DNA of 64,000 nt from Pedobacter riviphilus (GCF_014692875.1 NZ_CP061171.1:5456001-5520000), one strand, 5' to 3'; shown: positions 53,385 to 63,027, counted from the stretch's first letter. The notes: generated by a model from the letters alone, not told the origin. Translations and numbers: made by a program.

Positions 53385-54587
53385 GTGAAAATACTGTTGA
53401 TTACTAAGCGGGTTCCCTTTCCGCCAAATAGTGGTTATCCCATTGTGGTTTATAACACCATAAAAGGCTTGCTGCAACTTGGTGCAGATATTACTTTGTT
53501 TAGCCTCAATCCTACAAAAGGACGGATCGATATCGAAGATATCTACGATCCTATTTTTGAACAGATTAAATATCATACCTACGATTTAGATACCGATGTA
53601 AATGTATGGTCGGCATTTTTTAATATTTTTACGAACGAATCTTATAACGTTTCCCGTTATTATAGTGAAGATGCCGCGCGGCAGTTAGAGAACCTTCTAC
53701 GCGAAAACGTGTTTGATATCATCCAATTCGAAGGTCTCTTTGTTGTTCCTTATCTCGATGTGGTTAAGGCAAACAGTAATGCCAAGCTCATCTATCGGGC
53801 ACACAATATCGAATTTACGCTTTGGGAACGTCTTTCTCATTCAGAAAAATTTTTAATCCGCCGCAAGTATTTAGCTTTTTTAGCCCAGCGGCTTAAAGCA
53901 TACGAAACCGATCAGATTAACCGTTTCCACCATATTTTTGCCATTAGTGAACCCGATCGGCAAAGTATATTAAGGTTTGGCTGCGAAATTCCGATGTCGG
54001 TTTTTCCCGTTGCAATCGATTTAGAAAAATATAAAGTAGATAAAAGTAAAACCAGTTTTCCTACACTGTTTCATTTAGGTGCAATGGATTGGCGACCAAA
54101 CCAGGAAGGACTAGAATGGTTTTTGGATGATATTTGGCCCGATATCGAAAAGTTGAATAAGGATCTCCGGTTTTACATTGCAGGGAAAAACATGCAGAAA
54201 CATTTCTTCGAATACGATTCAGAAAACCTGATTGTAGAGGGAGAAGTTTTCGATGCGGTAGAGTTTATGAATTCTAAAGCAATAATGATTGTGCCGTTAA
54301 TTTCTGGGACCGGAATGCGCGTAAAAATTATTGAAGGAATGGCTATGAAAAAATGCATTATAGCGACAACCACGGCGGCTGAGGGAATTAACTGCAGGCA
54401 CGGACATGATATTTTAATTGCTGACTCTGCAGATGAATTTTACCGCTCAATTTTGCAATGCATCATCAACCCTAAACGTTGGGTAGAAATAGGAGAGAAC
54501 GCCCGGAAAACAGTGGAGAACGACCATGGTGTGCATTTGATCTCCAGTAAAATGCTGAAGATTTATGAAGAATTGGTGAGTGTGTAA
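53385..54587 (+). CDS. GT-B fold glycosyltransferase (family 4-like), GTG start
   Basis: The protein has 400 residues and starts at GTG (53385), since no ATG is placed to give the strand KILLITKRVPFPPNSGYPIV that opens the fold. The donor domain has TLFHLGAMDWRPNQEGLEWF, FYIAGKNMQKHFFE and MIVPLISGTGMRVKIIEGMA, where the Glu binds the nucleotide sugar; the SGTGMRVK arrangement is that of Stp1-type transferases. It has no partners in a sugar locus here and is likely co-transcribed with rnhB. Confidence 0.9.
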   Translation: MKILLITKRVPFPPNSGYPIVVYNTIKGLLQLGADITLFSLNPTKGRIDIEDIYDPIFEQIKYHTYDLDTDVNVWSAFFNIFTNESYNVSRYYSEDAARQLENLLRENVFDIIQFEGLFVVPYLDVVKANSNAKLIYRAHNIEFTLWERLSHSEKFLIRRKYLAFLAQRLKAYETDQINRFHHIFAISEPDRQSILRFGCEIPMSVFPVAIDLEKYKVDKSKTSFPTLFHLGAMDWRPNQEGLEWFLDDIWPDIEKLNKDLRFYIAGKNMQKHFFEYDSENLIVEGEVFDAVEFMNSKAIMIVPLISGTGMRVKIIEGMAMKKCIIATTTAAEGINCRHGHDILIADSADEFYRSILQCIINPKRWVEIGENARKTVENDHGVHLISSKMLKIYEELVSV

Positions 54588-54599
54588 GTATCTCTAAGA

Positions 54600-54625
54600 G
54601 ATGCTGAAACAAGTTCAACATGACG
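54600..54625. repeat. Single hairpin, ATGACG family, copy 6
   Basis: GATGCTGAAACAAGTTCAACATGACG matches half an element of the family (hairpin GTTGAACTTGTTTCAGCATC on the other strand). It follows the glycosyltransferase stop by 12 bases. Confidence 0.65.
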
Positions 54626-54689
54626 GATGAATAGAAAAACCATCTAGAAACTCCTTAAAATTAACCTCAAAATTTTATCTTTTTCTTAG

Positions 54690-54697
54690 TACTTTTG
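54690..54697 (+). promoter_or_regulatory. -7 element for gcvT
   Basis: TACTTTTG fits TAnnTTTG and lies 89 bases before the gcvT ATG. No glycine riboswitch fold was recognised in the leader. Confidence 0.5.
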
Positions 54698-54786
54698 CAC
54701 CCCAAGAAGAATAACGAATAAAGTCGTCATAATTCACAGAATATCAGCTATACTGGCTTCATTATCATAAAAAATAAAATTTACGG

Positions 54787-55866
54787 ATGAAAAACACCGC
54801 ATTAACAGAAAAACACATCGCTTTAGGCGCTAAAATGGTTCCATTTGCAGGTTACAATATGCCTGTTACTTACGAGGGTATTAATGCCGAACATGCAACT
54901 GTTCGTAATGGCGTAGGTGTTTTTGATGTAAGCCACATGGGCGAATTTATTCTTAAAGGTGAAAACGCATTAGATCTTATTCAACGTGTAACCAGTAACG
55001 ATGCTGCTAAATTATATGATGGAAAAGTTCAGTACTCTTGTTTGCCAAATAAAGATGGTGGTATTGTTGATGATCTTTTGGTTTACAAAATAGATGATAA
55101 AACCTATATGTTGGTGGTAAATGCTTCAAACATCGAAAAAGATTGGGACTGGATTCAACAATTCAATTCGAAAGATGTAGAAATGCACAATATTTCTGAT
55201 CAAACTTCTCTTTTGGCTATTCAAGGACCAAAAGCAGCTGATGCTTTACAAAGCTTGACTGATGTTGATTTGGCATCAATGGAATATTACACTTTCGTTA
55301 AAGGTACCTTCGCTGGCGTTGATAACGTCGTGATTTCTGCAACAGGTTATACCGGAGCTGGTGGTTTCGAGATTTATTTCGAAAACCAATATGCCGATCA
55401 GATCTGGGATGCTATCTTTAAGGCAGGAGCACCGTATAACATTCAGCCAATCGGTTTGGGCGCCCGCGATACTTTGCGTTTAGAAATGGGTTTCTGTTTA
55501 TACGGAAATGATATTGATGATACTACTTCGCCTATTGAGGCCGGTTTGGGCTGGATTACTAAGTTTTCTAAATCTTTTACCAATTCAGAAGCGTTATTGG
55601 CGCAGAAAGAAGCTGGGATTCAAAAGAAATTGGTTGGTTTCGAGATGATCGATCGTGGTATTCCGCGTCATGATTATGAAATTGCTGATGCCGAAGGAAA
55701 TATCATCGGTAAAGTAACATCTGGTACCCAGGCACCTTCTTTGCAAAAAGCAATAGGTATGGGCTACGTTGCTAAAGATTTCGCTAAAGAAGGAACTGAA
55801 GTTTTTATTTTAATCCGCAATACGCCAATTAAGGCTAAAGTGGTTAAGTTTCCTTTTTATAAATAG
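54787..55866 (+). CDS. gcvT: Glycine cleavage system aminomethyltransferase (T protein)
   Basis: The protein has 359 residues, normal for the family. Motifs: [18 protein letters not shown] at the N-terminus, [43 protein letters not shown] and [20 protein letters not shown], which line the folate site. The last two include the catalytic Asp region. It transfers the aminomethyl group carried by the H protein to tetrahydrofolate. The partner genes gcvH and gcvP are not in the window. The next gene, a ComB-like phosphatase, is 88 bases downstream. Confidence 0.97.
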   Translation: MKNTALTEKHIALGAKMVPFAGYNMPVTYEGINAEHATVRNGVGVFDVSHMGEFILKGENALDLIQRVTSNDAAKLYDGKVQYSCLPNKDGGIVDDLLVYKIDDKTYMLVVNASNIEKDWDWIQQFNSKDVEMHNISDQTSLLAIQGPKAADALQSLTDVDLASMEYYTFVKGTFAGVDNVVISATGYTGAGGFEIYFENQYADQIWDAIFKAGAPYNIQPIGLGARDTLRLEMGFCLYGNDIDDTTSPIEAGLGWITKFSKSFTNSEALLAQKEAGIQKKLVGFEMIDRGIPRHDYEIADAEGNIIGKVTSGTQAPSLQKAIGMGYVAKDFAKEGTEVFILIRNTPIKAKVVKFPFYK

Positions 55867-55870
55867 ATGA

Positions 55871-55948
55871 AGTATTAAGTATTAAGGATCAAGTAGCGAG
55901 ATGAATTTGTCTTGCTACTTGATACTAAATACGTGATACTTTAATACT
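55871..55948. repeat. Nested inverted repeat upstream of the ComB-like gene
   Basis: The inner arms ATCAAGTAGC and GCTACTTGAT (55888-55897 and 55914-55923) are exact, and the outer AGTATTAAG and CTTTAATACT add pairing. A related phrase (TGTCTTGATACTTGATTCT) occurs near 61346. Confidence 0.6.
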
Positions 55949-55954
55949 CCCCAT

Positions 55955-56671
55955 ATGTCAAAAAAAATAGAAGTATGTTTAACTCCAGCCTTGATCGATT
56001 TATACGATATCGAGCAGAGTATTGTGGTGGTTATCGATATTTTAAGAGCGACATCGTCAATTACCTATGGGATAGATAATGGTGCTGAAGCAATCATCCC
56101 TGTGGCTAACGTAGAAGATTGTTTAAACTATCGTAATAGCGGATTTTTATTGGCGGCAGAAAGAAATGGAGAGGTAGTCGAAGGATACGATTTCGGCAAC
56201 TCGCCATTCTCTTATACCCATGAAAAAGTAAACGGAAAAACAGTCGTTTTAACAACTACGAATGGAACCAAGGCCTTGCATTTGGCACAGAAAAGGGCCC
56301 ATCAGGTTGTAATTGGATCTTTTCTGAACTTAGATTCACTTTGCAATTATTTGAAAAGCCAGGATAAAAATGTGCTTTTGCTTTGCGCTGGTTGGAAAGA
56401 TCAGTTCAATTTAGAGGATACCCTTTTTGCAGGTGCGGTGGTAAATAATCTCCGCCAAAATTTCGAACATTTTGATGATTCTAGCGTGGCGGCAGAAGAT
56501 TTGTATGGCTTAGCTAAGGCAGATTTGAGGAAATATCTTCACAAATCATCACATAGCCACCGCTTGGCTCAGCTGAATATAGAAGAAGATGTTGTTTTCT
56601 GTTTGCAGCTAAATCTGTGCAAAACAATTCCGGTATTAGAGGGCGAACGTTTGGTGGCCTTAAAAAATTAA
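55955..56671 (+). CDS. 2-phosphosulfolactate phosphatase family protein (ComB-like)
   Basis: The protein has 238 residues. ComB fold marks: IVVVIDILRATSSITYGIDN (acidic metal ligand and Arg), GAEAIIPVANVEDC, LAAERNGEVVEGYDFGNSPF, VVLTTTNGTKAL and LLLCAGWKDQFNLEDTLFAG. The enzyme removes phosphate from 2-phosphosulfolactate in coenzyme M or sulfolactate formation. Methanogenesis is not expected here, so in Bacteroidetes the product may feed sulfolactate or capnine-type sulfonolipid chemistry, which is inference. It converges on and overlaps the next gene by 4 bases. Confidence 0.88.
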   Translation: MSKKIEVCLTPALIDLYDIEQSIVVVIDILRATSSITYGIDNGAEAIIPVANVEDCLNYRNSGFLLAAERNGEVVEGYDFGNSPFSYTHEKVNGKTVVLTTTNGTKALHLAQKRAHQVVIGSFLNLDSLCNYLKSQDKNVLLLCAGWKDQFNLEDTLFAGAVVNNLRQNFEHFDDSSVAAEDLYGLAKADLRKYLHKSSHSHRLAQLNIEEDVVFCLQLNLCKTIPVLEGERLVALKN

Positions 56672-57585
56672 AAGCCAAAATTTAACCCCAGCAATACTGC
56701 ATTTTTTCTGAAACTTGCGCCATTAAATTGAGTTTCCTCTGTTGGTTTACGATTAAAATAAGCTTTATCTACACCGGAATACGTGTTGATGTTATTGATC
56801 TTATAATCAACCTCTACCTGTAAGCTTTTGTTTAATGGTACAGCCAGGTTAATACCGCCACTTAACGAAAAGGAATTTGCTTTGTGTGTAAAACTTACTG
56901 GTTTTGCAAAATTGGGGATTAAATTCCAGTTGGCTTTTGCAGAATAAGTATAAAAACTACCTAAAACTGTAGCACAGATACTAAATTTCTGTGTTTTAAG
57001 AACGAGCTCTGTTCCAAAATCGAAGCCTTTATATCTTGCTTCATAGGTAGAGTTTAAGCCTTTACTATCTGGGTTATTTGCACTTTCTAATAGGTGAAAT
57101 TTTTGCTGATTATATGACAGGCCAACAATCGGATTGATGTTAAATTCTCCAAATTTTAGAAGTTGATAACTGAGCTGTAAACTGGCATCGTATAAGTAAC
57201 CTTTATTTGCGTTGAGCAGATCAAAATAAAAAGCACCTTGTCGGTTATCTTCTGCGTAATCGGTATCCTCTGCTTCGCCCTTGGTTATGCTGCTATATTG
57301 GTTGGTGGCTTTAACACTGAACCGTTTGGTAATGTTGTATTTGATATCTAATCCAAAACCGGGTCCCTTAAGATTTTTCCAGATTAATTCTGATAATATA
57401 TTTGGATTAGCTCCGGCCGCATTGCCTGCAATAGACCAATCAAATTTAGATTGCTGGAGACCAATATAAGGCTTTATGTTCCATCGGTGTGGGCTATCTT
57501 GTGCGGATGCGACTTTACAGAATAGAACAAGGATTAAGCAGGCTAAAAATTGTTTGAAAAAGGGAATCCGAAAAGCGATGAGCAT
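56668..57585 (-). CDS. Outer membrane beta-barrel protein of unknown function
   Basis: The protein has 305 residues. A hydrophobic N-terminus (FFKQFLACLILVLFCKVASAQ) is the signal, with an ATG at 57585 that adds a few leading residues. The mature part alternates amphipathic strands (WNIKPYIGLQQSKFDWSIAG, YDASLQLSYQLLKFGEFNIN, NSFSLSGGINLAVPLNKSLQ) and ends in LLGLNFGF, an aromatic C-terminus suited to the BAM machinery. The cargo or partner is unknown. Confidence 0.78.
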   Translation of the reverse strand: MLIAFRIPFFKQFLACLILVLFCKVASAQDSPHRWNIKPYIGLQQSKFDWSIAGNAAGANPNILSELIWKNLKGPGFGLDIKYNITKRFSVKATNQYSSITKGEAEDTDYAEDNRQGAFYFDLLNANKGYLYDASLQLSYQLLKFGEFNINPIVGLSYNQQKFHLLESANNPDSKGLNSTYEARYKGFDFGTELVLKTQKFSICATVLGSFYTYSAKANWNLIPNFAKPVSFTHKANSFSLSGGINLAVPLNKSLQVEVDYKINNINTYSGVDKAYFNRKPTEETQFNGASFRKNAVLLGLNFGF

Positions 57586-57614
57586 ATCTATTTTTTATTT
57601 TATAACAGTAAAAT

Positions 57615-57645
57615 ACACATAGTGGCCAATTATACCACTATGTGT
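57615..57645 (-). terminator. Terminator of the astacin-like protease gene
   Basis: ACACATAGTGG (57615-57625) and CCACTATGTGT (57635-57645) form a perfect 11-base stem, 13 bases after the protease stop on the minus strand. Confidence 0.75.
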
Positions 57646-57658
57646 AATTATTTATTTT

Positions 57659-58453
57659 CTAAAATGGATATACTGAGGCGATAAATGCTTTATCAGTAGG
57701 AGATAATACGGTATTCCATCCCACTTCATAATCACCAATGGTTAATTCGTTTGGAACCGAATAGTGCATGATCGAATATTTATCATAAGCGCTATAATTG
57801 GTTTGTGTTGTACTGTATTTTGCGAATAAATTATTGTCAACATCTGCTTGTGTCCAGTAATTTGGAGCAGCTGCATAATAAGCATAAACGGCTGGTTTAT
57901 CCCAAGGAATAGCAACCAAAGGATGCTGGTGTTCATGGATCATACCCAAAGCGTGACCGAATTCGTGTATCACCACACGGCTATACTCCGAATCTGCAGT
58001 GCTAGCTGTTAGCCAACCAAAGTTCATGGTAGCGCCAGTGCTCGGTGTAGATTTTCCAATGTAAGACCAAGATCCATCCCCGCTTACGAAACTTACCCTG
58101 ATTTTAGCGGTATTATCGTTTGTTACAAAATTGAATTTAATGTTCGCGTATTGTTCCCACTCTCTGGCATACTGGATCACTTTGGTTCTGATGGCTGAAG
58201 TGCTTCCATTTAAACTTACTTTAATCGTCGTTCCAGGAGTCCATTTTGTCGATTTTAGAACGGCACCTCTTGGGGTAGTACCATCTAAAGATCTTTCTGT
58301 ACAGATCTGAATATTACCAAGCGGATTAACAGCAGCTATTTCTGGTTTTTCTAAATTTGTAGTTTCTGTTGGTCTTTCTTTCTTACAAGCGTATAATACT
58401 GTAGTTAGCGCAAGGGCAGTTAATAAGGTTTTATTTAATTTTAAAAATTTCAT
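57659..58453 (-). CDS. Astacin-like (M12A) zinc metalloprotease, lipoprotein
   Basis: The protein has 264 residues. The lipobox VLYACKKE predicts lipidation at Cys23. The zinc motif is HEFGHALGMIHEHQHP: His163, His167 and His173 with catalytic Glu164, the long HExxHxxGxxHE form of astacins. SIMHYSVP near 219 is the Met-turn that completes the metzincin fold. Without a pro-peptide region of normal size, activation by proteolysis may be simple. It is likely shown on the outer surface or in the periplasm and digests proteins. It has its own long upstream spacer of 313 bases. Confidence 0.92.
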   Translation of the reverse strand: MKFLKLNKTLLTALALTTVLYACKKERPTETTNLEKPEIAAVNPLGNIQICTERSLDGTTPRGAVLKSTKWTPGTTIKVSLNGSTSAIRTKVIQYAREWEQYANIKFNFVTNDNTAKIRVSFVSGDGSWSYIGKSTPSTGATMNFGWLTASTADSEYSRVVIHEFGHALGMIHEHQHPLVAIPWDKPAVYAYYAAAPNYWTQADVDNNLFAKYSTTQTNYSAYDKYSIMHYSVPNELTIGDYEVGWNTVLSPTDKAFIASVYPF

Positions 58454-58766
58454 GTTTTAGGTTTTTTAGGTAAAAAATAATGATCTGTTTTTGGCTGGAA
58501 ATCAAGTTAGAAAATTGTGAAAACAGGAATTCTTCTTCTTTGGAAAAGAATAATGAGGTTGAAAAACATAGATAGACAATTAGGTTATTTTCCTGTACAT
58601 ATGTGAAGTATAATCCTAAAGTAAAATATTAATATGTTACTACCAAGAGAAATGTAATATTTTTATTGCATAAGTGTATTATTTACACTCGATTTATCTG
58701 TTTTATAAAACTATATTTATGTAGTTTTAATACTGCAATTTGGGCGAAACGATATTTGGATGAACC
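58454..58766. other. Intergenic stretch of 313 bases, no feature seen
   Basis: AT-rich spacer between the astacin-like gene (start at 58453) and the patatin gene (stop at 58767), both on the minus strand. It has no reading frame of worth, no repeat family member and no strong hairpin. No TAnnTTTG element was found at the expected place on the minus strand, so the protease promoter is of another type or lies in weak sequence. Confidence 0.6.
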
Positions 58767-59537
58767 TTATTTGGTAATTAATTCAGAAATTGTTGGGCTG
58801 TTTTTAATTGTAATTAGTGCTTCTTCGTGTGCCAGCCAATAAATATCTTCTGCACGTTTCATGTCGAATGTACTAATAGCTCCTAAACCTTTTGGTTCTA
58901 TTAATACATTACAGAATTTGGCTTTTCTTTCCATGTCATGGTTGATAGACATTATACCTGCACGGCCCATTAAATTGGTAATACCTGTAATTTTATCAAC
59001 TGGTTTGAGGTGGTTACAGGAAGAGCCTATAATGAAATCGCAGTTATCCATTAAGGGTTCAACCGGGAAATTATTTAAAATGCCACCATCTACATACATC
59101 TGACCATCAATCATAATGGGTTTAAAAATGCCGGGTATACAACTAGAAGCATGAATGGCCCTGATAAGTGGTCCTTTTGTGAAATAAACCAATCGGCCTT
59201 CACTAAAATTTACTGCGGCAATGGTTAGTGGAATTTTAAGCTTCTCAATGGTATCATCAGGAAAGTATTCCTTTAAAATTAAAGCTGTGTTTTCGATATT
59301 AATTAAACCTAATGAGCCTACTGCGGGTCTCACAAAGCGCCAAAGTTTTGTTTTTAAGAAAATATTTAATCCCTCTTCCGGATCTATGCCTGCTGCAAAA
59401 AAGGCTCCTGCTATTGCTCCTGCACTGGTACCGCTAATATGACTAAAGGTAATGCCCAAATTGCTAAACGCCTTTAAAACGCCTAAATGTGCTATTCCCC
59501 TAATACCACCACCTGATAATACAATGCCAACTTTCAT
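58767..59537 (-). CDS. Patatin-like phospholipase family protein
   Basis: The protein has 256 residues with the Ser-Asp dyad of patatins: the glycine-rich oxyanion loop LSGGGIRGIAHLG at 8-19, nucleophile Ser38 in SGTSAGAIAGAF and Asp150 in MYVDGGILNNFP. It has no signal, so it is cytosolic and acts on membrane lipids or acyl esters, like the E. coli RssA group. It is followed by no close gene; gldB lies 60 bases upstream on the same strand. Confidence 0.93.
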   Translation of the reverse strand: MKVGIVLSGGGIRGIAHLGVLKAFSNLGITFSHISGTSAGAIAGAFFAAGIDPEEGLNIFLKTKLWRFVRPAVGSLGLINIENTALILKEYFPDDTIEKLKIPLTIAAVNFSEGRLVYFTKGPLIRAIHASSCIPGIFKPIMIDGQMYVDGGILNNFPVEPLMDNCDFIIGSSCNHLKPVDKITGITNLMGRAGIMSINHDMERKAKFCNVLIEPKGLGAISTFDMKRAEDIYWLAHEEALITIKNSPTISELITK

Positions 59538-59597
59538 TTTTTTGAGGTTAATTGTTTAAACTGGTTAATCGGTTACCTGATAACTGGCAACTGAAAA

Positions 59598-60641
59598 CTA
59601 TTTCCGTTGTTTCGGTTTATACTTCGATTGATTTAAAATTTTCTGTGCATCGTTATCTGCCATTAATTGTTGTAAAGTAACATCAGGGTGCACTTTCATA
59701 TATTTCCTTACAATTTGCCAGCCTGTCCATACACCCAATTTTGGTGCCGAATCTCTATTTTCGCCTAAACCAGGGGTAAAAGGTCCTTCTGATAAAAATA
59801 CCTGGATCTTTTGGTAATCGGTTTCATATAAATAATTGTTCTCCAAAAAATATGCCCAAATATCACCTTCAAAATTTTGCGCCCAATCCAATTGTTGCTG
59901 GGTGTATCCAATTTTGGTAGAATCGGCTATGTTTTCAGGCAATACCTGATCTAGAAAATATAAAACCTTTCCCTGGAAAATCATTTTAGATAAGAGGGTT
60001 CTATTCTCATCAGGCTCAGCAAAAAGTTCCTCGTGGGCATATGTTTCGGCCACACGGGGTACAATATATTCAGGCGCAAATCTTCTCGAAAGGTATAAGG
60101 GTACACTTTGCACAATGGCCCTGTAAAATTTACTGTCTTTGCCAAGGAACATATCCAAACCAATGCCCAAATAATTGTCTCCTACCGGCATTTGGTAGGC
60201 AAAACCTGATGCGAAAGAAATAAATTTTGGAATTTTCGCTTTTGGATAATAATATTTAATGTATTTAAAAGTTTCGTTTAGTCCCTCTTCCTGTACTTTT
60301 AAGTTTGGAAAAACGCTATCTACTTCTTTACTGAGATCGGTATAGGCCTGATCGCGATATAAATTGGTTAACGATTCGGTACTTGAATATTTACTGTCTA
60401 AAATCTGGCGGATAAAATCATCATAGAACATGCCGTACTTCGAAGCAAGTTGTTTATCTACGGCAATAACATCTTTATTTTTTCCGGCAAATAGCTCGTT
60501 ATCAAATCTTTCTATTTTAATGTTTACCGGTATATTACTTACATCGGGCCTGTTGCTTTGCCTACAGGAAATAAATGTGATGGCAAAAAGAAAAATTAGA
60601 TAAATTTGCCAGTGTTTTACGTTATACATCATGTACAACAA
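59598..60641 (-). CDS. gldB: Gliding motility lipoprotein GldB
   Basis: The protein has 347 residues. The lipobox ITFISCRQSN puts the lipid on about Cys26. The mature part shows GldB traits: VNIKIERFDNELFAGKNKDV at about 40, FDFIRQ-like YDDFIRQILDSKYS, FISFASGFAYQMPVGDNYLG with AHEELFAEPDENR, then the C-terminal GPFTPGLGENRDSAPKLGVW and GWQIVRKYMK. GldB is needed for gliding in flavobacteria and is essential in many non-gliding relatives, probably in outer-membrane or type IX secretion maintenance. A start at codon 5 (60629) is also possible. It faces a beta-barrel gene head to head with a 21-base gap. Confidence 0.9.
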   Translation of the reverse strand: MLYMMYNVKHWQIYLIFLFAITFISCRQSNRPDVSNIPVNIKIERFDNELFAGKNKDVIAVDKQLASKYGMFYDDFIRQILDSKYSSTESLTNLYRDQAYTDLSKEVDSVFPNLKVQEEGLNETFKYIKYYYPKAKIPKFISFASGFAYQMPVGDNYLGIGLDMFLGKDSKFYRAIVQSVPLYLSRRFAPEYIVPRVAETYAHEELFAEPDENRTLLSKMIFQGKVLYFLDQVLPENIADSTKIGYTQQQLDWAQNFEGDIWAYFLENNYLYETDYQKIQVFLSEGPFTPGLGENRDSAPKLGVWTGWQIVRKYMKVHPDVTLQQLMADNDAQKILNQSKYKPKQRK

Positions 60642-60662
60642 ATATATATAAACACCTATAGC

Positions 60663-61337
60663 ATGAAAAGAATATCGACCATTTTAATTTTATCTCTTTT
60701 AAGTATTGGCGCATGGGCGCAAAATTCTCCTTTAACCAGTTACGGTTTTAGGTTAGGTTTAACCGCTACCCCAACTTTTGGTTGGATTAAACCGGAGCAA
60801 GGAAAAACAGACGGAATAGCTTTGGGCTTTTCTTATGGCCTAATTGGTGATTTTAATTTTGCCCCGAATTATAGTTTTTCTACTGCTTTAACCATCACCT
60901 CAATTAATGGTAAAAGTACGGAGGCCAATGTTTTACCTTATTATGCAAGCAGTAGCAGTACAACACCGAAAGCTTATGATTTAAAGTATAAACTACAATA
61001 TGTAGACTTGCCTTTAACCATTAAACTAAAAACGGTAAAGACTGATGGAAAACGCTGGTATGGCCAGTTTGGATTATCAAGCTCAATCAATATCAGTGCT
61101 AAGCAAGATGCTGTAACGGGTGGAGCTGTTGTTGGCGATAATTTAAACGTATCTGATAACATTAAACTTTACCGTGCCGGATTAATTATCGGTGGTGGTG
61201 GCGAATTTGATATTTCAGGAAATACCAGCATTGTTGCCGGCTTAACTTTTAATAATGGTTTCACCAATATTGTAACAGATAAAGCCAGAGATGTTAGAAA
61301 TCATTATTTGGCGCTTAATTTCGGCGTATTCTTTTAA
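60663..61337 (+). CDS. Outer membrane beta-barrel protein (PorT-like)
   Basis: I start it at the ATG at 60663, which opens a signal peptide (MKRISTILILSLLSIGAWAQ). The mature part of about 205 residues is a barrel with strands such as YGFRLGLTATPTFGWIKPEQ, YVDLPLTIKLKTVKTDGKRW and YRAGLIIGGGGEFDISGNTS, ending HYLALNFGVFF, with a final Phe. The pattern is that of the outer-membrane beta-barrel (PorT-type) family, which is linked to type IX secretion in some species. Its place next to gldB fits, but a role is inference. Confidence 0.8.
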   Translation: MKRISTILILSLLSIGAWAQNSPLTSYGFRLGLTATPTFGWIKPEQGKTDGIALGFSYGLIGDFNFAPNYSFSTALTITSINGKSTEANVLPYYASSSSTTPKAYDLKYKLQYVDLPLTIKLKTVKTDGKRWYGQFGLSSSINISAKQDAVTGGAVVGDNLNVSDNIKLYRAGLIIGGGGEFDISGNTSIVAGLTFNNGFTNIVTDKARDVRNHYLALNFGVFF

Positions 61338-61386
61338 TCGGAATATTTGTCTTGATACTTGATTCTCATTATTTTATACTACAACC

Positions 61387-63027
61387 ATGAAAATAGCGCT
61401 AGCACAACTCAATTACCATATCGGAAACTTTGAGTCCAATACTAAAAAAATAACCGAAAATATTCAATTGGCGAAAGATAAAGGAGCTGATCTGGTTGTT
61501 TTTGCTGAACTGGCTATCTGTGGTTACCCGCCAAGAGATTTTTTGGAGTTTGATGAGTTTATCGCATTGTGTGAAACTGCTGCTCTGGAAATTGCCAAAC
61601 ATTGTACAGATATTGCCTGTATTGTTGGCCTGCCGATTAAAAATGAGGTTTTACAGGGAAAAGATCTGTTCAATGCGGCCTATTTTATCGAAGAAGGAAA
61701 AGTTAAGGCCGTTGTTAAAAAAGCACTGTTGCCAACTTATGATGTGTTTGATGAATATCGCTATTTCGAACCTGCCACACAATTTAACTGTATCGATTTT
61801 AAGGGTAAAAAAATTGCCTTAACCATTTGTGAAGACCTTTGGAATATCAATGATAATCCATTATATGTATCAAATCCAATGGATGAACTGATTAAAGAGC
61901 AGCCCGATATCATGATTAATATTGCGGCATCTCCTTTCTCTTACACCCATGATGATGAACGTATAAAAGTACTAGCCGATAATGCAAAAAAGTATAACCT
62001 ACCTGTATTTTATGTAAACCAGGTTGGCGCACAGACCGAAATTATTTTTGATGGTGGTTCTTTGGTTTTCGATGCTGATGGAACCATGAAGGCAGAAATG
62101 AAGTATTTTGAAGAAGATCTTCAGGTTTTTGACCTGGAAGAAGTTGAAAATGTGCGTAATAAATATCCCCAATCAGAACGATTAACAGATATTGAACAGA
62201 TTCATGATGCTTTGATTTTAGGTATAAAAGATTATTTCAGGAAATCTGGTTTTGGTAAAGCGGTTTTAGGGCTGTCTGGCGGAATTGATTCAGCCGTGGT
62301 TTGTGCCTTGGCCTGTCGCGCTTTAGGACCAGAGAATGTTATGGCCGTTTTAATGCCTTCTAAATTCTCTTCAGACCATTCTGTTCAAGATGCTTTGGAT
62401 TTGGTTAACAATATTGGCTGCATGCACGAAATTGTGCCAATTAAAGAAGTTGCAGAAGCTTTTGATCATATATTGGCTCCAGCTTTTAAAGGCTTGCCTT
62501 TTAACCTAACAGAAGAAAATATCCAGGCCCGAATACGTGGTATTATTAATATGGCTATGAGTAATAAGTTTGGCTATATTTTATTGAACACTTCTAATAA
62601 AAGCGAATGCGCCGTGGGATACGGTACACTATATGGCGATATGTGCGGTGCAATTGGTGTAATTGGCGATGTGTATAAAATGCAGGTTTTTGAGCTGGCG
62701 AGGTACATTAATAAAGAAAGGGAAATTATCCCGATCAATACTATTGTTAAACCACCATCAGCAGAGTTAAGGCCCGACCAAAAAGATTCAGATTCCTTAC
62801 CTGAATATGAAATTCTGGATAAAATATTATATCAGCACATCGAAAAGAAACAAGGCTCGAAAGCCATCATTGCGCAGGGTTTTGATGAGGCCCTGGTGCT
62901 GCGGATTCTAAAAATGGTAAACATTGCAGAATTTAAGCGCTATCAAACACCACCTATTTTAAGGGTATCGCCAAAAGCTTTTGGTATGGGCAGAAGAATG
63001 CCGATTGTAGGAAAATATATGGCTTAG
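61387..63027 (+). CDS. nadE: Glutamine-dependent NAD+ synthetase
   Basis: The protein has 546 residues. The N-terminal nitrilase domain has the triad Glu41 (FAELAICGYPPRD), Lys112 (KKALLPTYD) and Cys148 (LTICEDLW). The C-terminal synthetase domain has the ATP-pyrophosphatase loop GLSGGIDSAVV at 295-305 and SNKSECAVGYGTLYGDMCG. It turns nicotinate adenine dinucleotide into NAD+ with ammonia from glutamine. It stands 49 bases after the beta-barrel gene and near gldB, as in many Bacteroidetes. Confidence 0.96.
   Translation: MKIALAQLNYHIGNFESNTKKITENIQLAKDKGADLVVFAELAICGYPPRDFLEFDEFIALCETAALEIAKHCTDIACIVGLPIKNEVLQGKDLFNAAYFIEEGKVKAVVKKALLPTYDVFDEYRYFEPATQFNCIDFKGKKIALTICEDLWNINDNPLYVSNPMDELIKEQPDIMINIAASPFSYTHDDERIKVLADNAKKYNLPVFYVNQVGAQTEIIFDGGSLVFDADGTMKAEMKYFEEDLQVFDLEEVENVRNKYPQSERLTDIEQIHDALILGIKDYFRKSGFGKAVLGLSGGIDSAVVCALACRALGPENVMAVLMPSKFSSDHSVQDALDLVNNIGCMHEIVPIKEVAEAFDHILAPAFKGLPFNLTEENIQARIRGIINMAMSNKFGYILLNTSNKSECAVGYGTLYGDMCGAIGVIGDVYKMQVFELARYINKEREIIPINTIVKPPSAELRPDQKDSDSLPEYEILDKILYQHIEKKQGSKAIIAQGFDEALVLRILKMVNIAEFKRYQTPPILRVSPKAFGMGRRMPIVGKYMA

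Noticed and set aside
54690..54786. Glycine riboswitch before gcvT
   Set aside because: The 90-base leader lacks the conserved glycine aptamer core and no paired aptamers can be drawn.
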